Positions 31,134-35,713 of a stretch of DNA of 35,713 bases are shown here, piece after piece; positions within the stretch are counted from its first letter, which is position 1; every line of letters begins with the position of its first letter. The stretch comes from Rhodospirillales bacterium 69-11 (GTDB lineage: Bacteria > Pseudomonadota > Alphaproteobacteria > Acetobacterales > Acetobacteraceae). The DNA lies in contig MKTV01000005.1 of NCBI GenBank assembly GCA_001898425.1, positions 120,163 through 155,875 of the forward strand. Direction: 5' to 3'. The notes below the pieces were generated by a model that saw only the letters and a list, made by a program, of their open reading frames with translations, did not search any database and was not told where the DNA came from. The translations under genes and the position numbers were made by a program.

Positions 31134-31608
31134 ACACCGCGCCATTCTCCGGCCCGTAGCGGTTCGGGCCGCGCGTGCCGCGGGTGCAGGCCCAGACCAG
31201 CAGCAGCAGCCAACCCAGCAGCGGCACGAAATACAGCAGCAGCCACCAACCGGATCGGTCGATGTCGTGCAGCCGCCGCACGCCGACCGCCAGGGCGGGC
31301 AGCAGGAACACGACACCCACGAGCGGCCCGAACAGGCCCGGCGGCGTCTCGACCAGCGCGTGATCGACGATGTTCGCGGCGCTCTGGACCAGGACCTCGA
31401 ACAGCACGAACCACCAGTACTCCGCCCGGGGCGCGCGGCCGGTGAAGGTCGCGAAGTTGCGCAGGCAGATCCCGACCGAGGTGCCGAAGCTGCGCGGGAT
31501 GCCATCCCCCGCTCCGCCCGGCCAGCGTCCCGCCCCGCAGGCCGGACAGAACCGCGCGGTCGGCTGCAGCGGTGTCCCGCAGGCCTGGCAGATGCTCATG
31601 TCGCTCAT
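31132..31608 (-). CDS. zinc-ribbon DUF805 membrane protein
   Basis: A 158-residue protein starting at ATG 31608. Residues 6-24 form a zinc ribbon with two CxxC pairs (CQACG and CPACG). A DUF805 domain follows: FATFTGRAPRAEYWWFVLF and VGVRRLHDIDRSGWWLLLYF are the hallmark stretches, with three to four membrane segments. DUF805 proteins are small inner-membrane proteins of unknown function. The true start is set by the ribosome-binding GGAGGGG upstream; the longer open frame to 31788 overlaps the next gene and is not conserved-looking. Its 3' end has absorbed part of a tandem repeat array. Confidence 0.85.
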   Translation of the reverse strand: MSDMSICQACGTPLQPTARFCPACGAGRWPGGAGDGIPRSFGTSVGICLRNFATFTGRAPRAEYWWFVLFEVLVQSAANIVDHALVETPPGLFGPLVGVVFLLPALAVGVRRLHDIDRSGWWLLLYFVPLLGWLLLLVWACTRGTRGPNRYGPENGAV

Positions 31609-31693
31609 GTGCGGATGCGTCCCCTCCTGGCATCCGCAAAGTCTGTCGCGATCGCAAACCGATCCGCAAGCGGATGCGGCTGGCGACCTCCGT

Positions 31694-32737
31694 TCATCCC
31701 AGTGTCTCCGGCGGCACGAAGGCGCGCCAGCGATCCGGGGAGGGGGGCTGCGCGGCATAGGCCTGCATCGAATCCGCCGCGCGGCCAACGAGGTCGGCGA
31801 CGCGCAAGTCGCGTCGCGTCAACCACGCCTCCAACTCCGCGACCATCGCTCCCAGCGCGCCGAAGCCGGACTGCATGACGGGTGAGAGCGTCTCCACGGC
31901 CGAGGCGCCCGCCAGCACCATGCGCGCCACGTCCAGCCCGCTGCGCACGCCGTTGGTGCCCAGCAGCGGGAAGCCCGGCGGCACCGCGCGCCGGCTCTGC
32001 GCCAGGAAGCGGCAGACGATGGGCAGCGCCCAGCCGCCGCCATACGCGGCCGCGGTGCCCAGCGCCGGCGCCAGAGTCTCCAGGTCCGGGACCATGGCCA
32101 TGAAGCGGCCCATCATGCAGACCGCGTCCGCCCCGCCCTGGGCCGCCGCCGCCGCAAGCGCGGGGAGGTTGCCCGACAGGCCGGTGAGCTTGACCCAGAG
32201 CTGCATGCCCCCCGTCTCCGCGCGCACCGCGGCGACGAGGTGCTGCAGCCGCGCCGGATCGCTCTCCTGCGTGATGGCGCCGGCCGCGGCCTCCGCCGCA
32301 TGTGGCGCACCCACGTTCAGCTCGAACACACGGATCCCGGCGCGCCGCGCGAGCGCCGCGATCGCGACCGCGCCGTCCTCCCCGGCATAGACGATGCTGG
32401 CCGCGACGAAGCGCTGCCTGCGCGCCGCCTCCCGGTCGAGCGCCGCCACCGCGGTGAACCACTCCGCCGCCGCGCGCTGCTGCAGGCCCGAACGGTTGAA
32501 CAGCGACGGCCCACTTGCAGCCGGCGCACCGGCCGGGTCCAGGAACACGTAGTCGGCGCGGTCGAGCTGCGCTGCGGCCTCGGGCCGCTCGTTCACCGAC
32601 TTGGCGATCACGCCGGCCGCGCCGGCCGCGAGCGCAGCACGGATTCCGGCCTCGGTCATCACCGGTTCGCCGGATCCGCAGATCACGGGGTTCGGCAGGT
32701 CCAGCGCGCCGATGCGCGTCGCGAGGCGAGAGGTCAT
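31694..32737 (-). CDS. dihydroorotate-dehydrogenase-like flavoprotein
   Basis: A 347-residue TIM-barrel protein. ATG 32737 has AGGGGAAA 6 bases upstream. Features of the FMN-binding DHOD/PreA group include NPVICGSGEPVMTEAG at the start, GVIAKSVNERPE, ELNVGAPHA, MQLWVKLTG and the phosphate-binding LLGTNGVRSGLDVARMVLAG near the C-terminus. It is unlikely to be the housekeeping PyrD, as the usual catalytic Ser/Cys loop is not evident and no pyrimidine genes are nearby. It may reduce or oxidise a small cyclic substrate. Divergent from the SDR gene across 114 bases and possibly co-regulated with it. Confidence 0.75.
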   Translation of the reverse strand: MTSRLATRIGALDLPNPVICGSGEPVMTEAGIRAALAAGAAGVIAKSVNERPEAAAQLDRADYVFLDPAGAPAASGPSLFNRSGLQQRAAAEWFTAVAALDREAARRQRFVAASIVYAGEDGAVAIAALARRAGIRVFELNVGAPHAAEAAAGAITQESDPARLQHLVAAVRAETGGMQLWVKLTGLSGNLPALAAAAAQGGADAVCMMGRFMAMVPDLETLAPALGTAAAYGGGWALPIVCRFLAQSRRAVPPGFPLLGTNGVRSGLDVARMVLAGASAVETLSPVMQSGFGALGAMVAELEAWLTRRDLRVADLVGRAADSMQAYAAQPPSPDRWRAFVPPETLG

Positions 32738-32770
32738 GGCGTTTCCCCTGCTGGCTCCCGGGCGTCGTGC

Positions 32771-32798
32771 TTGCGCCCTGGGCGTTTCGCCTTACCCT
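32771..32798 (+). promoter_or_regulatory. possible sigma-70 promoter of the SDR gene
   Basis: TTGCGC (32771-32776) and TACCCT (32793-32798) are 16 bases apart, about 50 bases before the SDR start. The -35 begins CTTG, as often seen in Alphaproteobacteria, but the -10 is weak. Confidence 0.3.
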
Positions 32799-32851
32799 CG
32801 ATCGGCGAAAGCGGCGAGGCAATCCGCCGCACAACGGAGGGGAGACGGTCC

Positions 32852-33661
32852 ATGGGGAAGCTCGACGGCAAGGTGGCGCTGGTGACGGGGGCGGGGCGGG
32901 GCCTCGGGCGGGCCTATGCGCTGCGGCTCGCCGGGCTCGGCGCCAAGGTCGCCGTCTCCGACATCAACCTGCAGTCGTTCGAGGAGTTCGACGCCGAGAA
33001 GCAGGCGATGACCGCCGAGAACACGGTCGCCGAGATCGAGGCGATGGGCGGCGAGGCGGTCGGCATCCAGTGCGACGTGGCCGATCCCGCCGCGGTCGAT
33101 GCGATGGTGCGCCAAGTCGCGGACCGCTGGGGCCGGGTCGACATCCTGGTCGCCAATGCGGGCGGAGGCCGCGGGCGGCCGATGGACACCACCGCCACGC
33201 GGCTCGATCCCGCGCTGCTGCAGCTCGTCGTCGGCATGAACCTGTACGGCACCGTCTATTGCTGCAACGCCGTCGGTCCGCTGATGAAGGAGCAGCGCTA
33301 CGGCAAGATCGTCACCGTCAGTTCGGTTGCGGGCCTGACGCCGTCGCGCGACGGCGGCTACGCGCATTACGGCGCCGCCAAGGCCGCCATCCTGCACTAC
33401 ACGCGCTACCTCGCGCAGGAGCTGGGCCCCTACAACATCACGGCGAACTGCATCGCGCCCGGCACGATCCAGACCGGCCGCATCATGTCGACCGTGATCC
33501 CCGGCAGCATCGGCGGCAACCAGGACCGCTCCGAACGCGTCGCGCTCCGCCGGCTGGGCACCGTCGAGGACTGCGCCAAGGTCGTCGAGTTCTTCACGAC
33601 CGACCTGTCCGACTACGTCACCGGCCAGGTGATCGCGATCGATGGCGGCATGATGCGCTGA
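32852..33661 (+). CDS. short-chain dehydrogenase/reductase (classical SDR)
   Basis: A 269-residue classical SDR starting at ATG 32852, with GGAGGGGAG about 10 bases upstream. The cofactor motif TGAGRGLG is at 12-19, the NAG motif (VANAGGG) near 100-106, the catalytic serine at 157/158 (TVSSVAG) and the YxxxK pair is Tyr173/Lys177 (HYGAAKAA). Asp36 after the second strand (VSDIN) suggests NAD. The C-terminus VTGQVIAIDGGMMR is typical of FabG-like enzymes. Substrate unknown. The insertion AEKQAMTAENTVAEIEA (about 48-64) is longer than in FabG. Confidence 0.9.
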   Translation: MGKLDGKVALVTGAGRGLGRAYALRLAGLGAKVAVSDINLQSFEEFDAEKQAMTAENTVAEIEAMGGEAVGIQCDVADPAAVDAMVRQVADRWGRVDILVANAGGGRGRPMDTTATRLDPALLQLVVGMNLYGTVYCCNAVGPLMKEQRYGKIVTVSSVAGLTPSRDGGYAHYGAAKAAILHYTRYLAQELGPYNITANCIAPGTIQTGRIMSTVIPGSIGGNQDRSERVALRRLGTVEDCAKVVEFFTTDLSDYVTGQVIAIDGGMMR

Positions 33662-33670
33662 CGCAGCGTC

Positions 33671-33705
33671 CGCGCCGGGCGGAGGGAAGACTTCGGTCCG
33701 GCGCG
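33671..33705. terminator. hairpin after the SDR gene, candidate terminator
   Basis: CGCGCCGG (33671-33678) and CCGGCGCG (33698-33705) are perfect 8-bp arms around a 19-base loop in the gap between two convergent genes. There is no T-run, so intrinsic termination would be inefficient. Confidence 0.35.
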
Positions 33706-33775
33706 TGACCGCGGCGCGACGCCCATCTTCACCAATCCTCTCTGCAATCCCGCAGGGCGGCGGGGCGCACGGGTT

Positions 33776-35116
33776 TCAGGCGGCCTTCACCCCGTCGATG
33801 AACGTCTCCACCACGTGGGTGCCGCGGGCGATCTGCTCCGACACTTCTCCCGCCACGCGTTCCATCTCCGACGCGGCGGAGCCGGTCTGCGCGGCGGCGT
33901 CGCGCACGCGCCCGATCGAGTCGCTCACCGACCGCGTGCTCTCCAGCGCACCGTGGATGCTGTTGGCGATCTCCCGCGTGGCGGCGTTCTGCTCCTCCAC
34001 CGCGGCGCCGATCACGCCGGTGACGGCGCTGACCTCGGCGATGGTCTGGTTGATCGCGGTGATCGCGGCCACGGCTTCCCGCGTCGTCGACTGGATCTGT
34101 CCGATCTGCGCGGAGATCTCCCCGGTCGCGCGGGCGGTCTGGGTGGCAAGGCCCTTCACCTCGGACGCGACGACGGCGAAACCCTTGCCGGCCTCCCCGG
34201 CGCGGGCGGCCTCGATCGTGGCGTTGAGGGCGAGCAGGTTGGTCTGGCCGGCGATCTCGGTGATCAGGTTCACCACGTCGCCGATCTTCTGCGCCGCACC
34301 CGACAGCGCCTGCACGACCGCGTCCGTCCGGTTCGCCTGCTCGACCGCGCGCCGGGTGATGTCGCCGGCGCGATCGATCTGGCGCGCAATCTCGACGATG
34401 GAGGCCGAGAGCTGTTCGGTGGCGCTCGCCACGGTCTGGACGCTGTCGCTGGTCACGTGCGAGGCGGCGGCGGCGCTCTCTCCGTCCCGAGCGGTGCCCA
34501 CGGCCTGGGCGGTCATCGACGCGGCGCTTGCGTGCAGTTCGGTCGCGGCGGCGGCGATGACCTGCATCATCTCCCCGGCCTCGGTCGCGAAGCGCTTGGT
34601 CATGTGCTCGATGCGCGCCGACCGGTTCTGGGCGGCTTCGGCCATGCTGCCGTCCATGTAGACGGACAGCGCGACGTCCATGTCGAGGAACACGGCGGCC
34701 ATGACCGCCGCCTCGGTCTTCCGCTGGGCGTCCGGCGAGAAGCGGTGCATCCGACGGATGATGGCCGTGAGTTCCGGCAGCACGATGTTGTAGCCGCCGA
34801 CGTACCATCGCGGCTCGAGCCCGATCCGTACATGCGCGCGGCCCACCCGGCGCACGCTGCTGAAGTAGTCGGCGTCGAACCGCCCCGAAAACAACCGTTC
34901 CCAGTGCTTCGCCTGGGCGGGCTTCAGCCGATCGAGATTCGACGAGACCATGTTCGCGAGTTCCGGAACGGTGGTCACGTGGCGGTAGAACCGATCGAGG
35001 ATGCGCGGCAACTCGGGCGCCGCGCGTTGCCAGAAGGCGGCCAGCCGCGGCCGGCTTTCCTCGGTCAGGCCGAGAAACGTCAGTCTCCCATGGTCGAGAT
35101 CTTCGACGGCCGGCAT
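33776..35116 (-). CDS. globin-coupled methyl-accepting transducer (HemAT-like)
   Basis: A 446-residue soluble sensor. The N-terminal protoglobin domain (1-170) has the proximal heme ligand His95 in [20 protein letters not shown], the family signature. There is no membrane segment, so it senses a gas, most likely oxygen, in the cytoplasm. The C-terminal signalling domain has the nearly invariant hairpin tip around [20 protein letters not shown] and [15 protein letters not shown], which contacts CheA/CheW. The last residues lack the NWETF-type CheR tether. ATG 35116 ([10 protein letters not shown]) has GGGGTG upstream; a TTG at 35143 is less likely. No che genes adjoin it, so it works with a chemotaxis or chemotaxis-like pathway encoded elsewhere. 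Confidence 0.92.
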   Translation of the reverse strand: MPAVEDLDHGRLTFLGLTEESRPRLAAFWQRAAPELPRILDRFYRHVTTVPELANMVSSNLDRLKPAQAKHWERLFSGRFDADYFSSVRRVGRAHVRIGLEPRWYVGGYNIVLPELTAIIRRMHRFSPDAQRKTEAAVMAAVFLDMDVALSVYMDGSMAEAAQNRSARIEHMTKRFATEAGEMMQVIAAAATELHASAASMTAQAVGTARDGESAAAASHVTSDSVQTVASATEQLSASIVEIARQIDRAGDITRRAVEQANRTDAVVQALSGAAQKIGDVVNLITEIAGQTNLLALNATIEAARAGEAGKGFAVVASEVKGLATQTARATGEISAQIGQIQSTTREAVAAITAINQTIAEVSAVTGVIGAAVEEQNAATREIANSIHGALESTRSVSDSIGRVRDAAAQTGSAASEMERVAGEVSEQIARGTHVVETFIDGVKAA

Positions 35117-35216
35117 GGCACACCCCAGCTTTGCGGTGCGCAAGGATGATCGACCGATCCTAACGGCAAGTTAATGCGCGTGCTTCGCCCTGCCTGCTCC
35201 GCTGGCCGGCCAGGGG

Positions 35217-35713
35217 CTACCCCGGTTGCGCCTTCTTGTGCGCGAGCAGAGCCATGAGGCGACGGTCGCGCCACTCCTGCCGGATCGGCTGCATGTTCGC
35301 CGGCAGTTCCGTACGTCGTGCGGCGTGCAGGCGCTCGATCAGGGCGGCGTCCCAATGCAGCGGCTGCGCCTGCTCCTGCAGCGTCTCATAGAGCGGGCCG
35401 TAGCGGGTGCAGTAATCGGCCAGGCCGCCGGGCGCGTTGAGGTCGATCGTCTCCAGCGGTCCCATGAAGCTCCAGCGGAGACCGAGCCCGTCCTTGACGA
35501 GGGCGTCGAGGTCGGTGGGGGAGATGACGTCGTCGGCGAGCAGGCGGAAGGCTTCCGCGAGCAGCGCGCCCTGGAGGCGGTTCAGGGCGAAGCCGTCCAT
35601 CTCCTTCTTCACGGTCGCGGGCACCTGGCCGGCGCGGATCATCAGCTCACGGGTGCGGGCGACGGTCTCGGGCGAGGTCCACGGCGCGGGGCACAGTTCG
35701 ACCAGCGGGATCA
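35217..35713 (-). CDS. 3-hydroxyacyl-CoA dehydrogenase family protein, C-terminal part (runs off the window)
   Basis: The last 165 residues of a protein whose start lies beyond the window edge; the frame is open to 35713 and ends at TAG 35217-35219. Visible sequence begins IPLVELCPAPWTSPETVART, corresponding to the end of the NAD-binding domain after the catalytic His-Pro region, then the C-terminal helical domain KKEMDGFALNRLQGALLAEA, DDVISPTDLDALVKDGLGLR and WSFMGPLETIDLNAPGG. The tail resembles the lambda-crystallin/L-gulonate or carnitine dehydrogenase subgroup more than the fatty-acid oxidation enzymes (moderate certainty). It is followed by a 12-bp palindrome (35202-35213) and then the sensor gene on the same strand. 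Confidence 0.85.
   Translation of the reverse strand, partial: IPLVELCPAPWTSPETVARTRELMIRAGQVPATVKKEMDGFALNRLQGALLAEAFRLLADDVISPTDLDALVKDGLGLRWSFMGPLETIDLNAPGGLADYCTRYGPLYETLQEQAQPLHWDAALIERLHAARRTELPANMQPIRQEWRDRRLMALLAHKKAQPG

Noticed and set aside
31609-31788. Upstream extension of the DUF805 gene to 31788
   Set aside because: The added 60 residues overlap the 3' end of the flavoprotein gene, are arginine/cysteine-rich and lack family likeness; ATG 31608 gives the zinc ribbon at the N-terminus.
31694-32737. Housekeeping dihydroorotate dehydrogenase PyrD
   Set aside because: Only the general flavin-barrel pattern is seen, no pyrimidine genes adjoin, and the usual catalytic loop is not evident; a wider DHOD-like label is safer.
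35202-35213. CTGGCCGGCCAG, a perfect 12-bp palindrome, as an operator or terminator
   Set aside because: Short GC-only palindromes are expected by chance in DNA this rich in G and C, and no T-run or second site supports a role.

Overview
The window is GC-rich (near 70 percent by eye) and densely packed with short intergenic gaps, many GTG starts and 4-bp start/stop overlaps. Gene content and codon style point to an alphaproteobacterium, probably of the Rhodospirillales/Acetobacteraceae kind; this placement is inference from style, not from a marker gene.

Layout. (1) 1-2054: N-terminal part of a large alpha/beta hydrolase, then an ECF sigma factor and its membrane anti-sigma factor, with a good ECF-type promoter in front of the sigma gene. 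(2) 2113-2943: a small block holding a GxxExxY (PD-(D/E)xK-like) gene, three to four 28-bp tandem repeats, and two inverted copies of a 42-bp element at its edges; the second copy is read in frame as the C-terminal tail of the next gene. (3) 2872-25106: a near-complete exosortase A (XrtA, PEP-CTERM) exopolysaccharide locus in two divergent arms separated by a 332-bp control region (11812-12143). The leftward arm encodes the polyprenyl-phosphate sugar transferase, sensor kinase PrsK, sigma-54 activator PrsR, TPR protein PrsT and a GT4 glycosyltransferase. The rightward arm encodes the outer-membrane export lipoprotein, chain-length determinant, tyrosine autokinase, outer-membrane beta-barrel, ATPase, polysaccharide deacetylase, FemAB-like protein, glycosyltransferase, XrtA fused to a divergent EpsI-like domain, a second glycosyltransferase and a second FemAB/GNAT-like transferase. 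(4) 25161-29010: a convergent leftward operon of zinc alcohol dehydrogenase, NAD-dependent sugar epimerase, YdcF-family protein and a third FemAB/GNAT-like transferase, probably functionally attached to the polysaccharide locus. (5) 29163-35713: accessory metabolism and sensing: an orphan oligopeptide-type binding protein, a REP-like doublet with a 26-bp tandem array, a zinc-ribbon DUF805 membrane protein, a dihydroorotate-dehydrogenase-like flavoprotein, an SDR oxidoreductase, a globin-coupled chemotaxis-type transducer, and the C-terminal part of a 3-hydroxyacyl-CoA dehydrogenase.

How it fits together. The two arms would build a polymer on a lipid carrier (sugar transferase plus GTs), polymerise and export it through an inner-membrane/periplasm/outer-membrane channel controlled by tyrosine phosphorylation, and modify it (deacetylase, FemAB-like transferases). 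XrtA would process and anchor PEP-CTERM proteins whose genes PrsK/PrsR would switch on; no PEP-CTERM substrate gene is visible here, so substrates should lie elsewhere in the genome.

The less explained material is mostly repeat structure: tandem repeats of 15, 24, 26 and 28 bp at or near gene ends (two translated), a REP-like doublet, and the GxxExxY block with inverted edge repeats.
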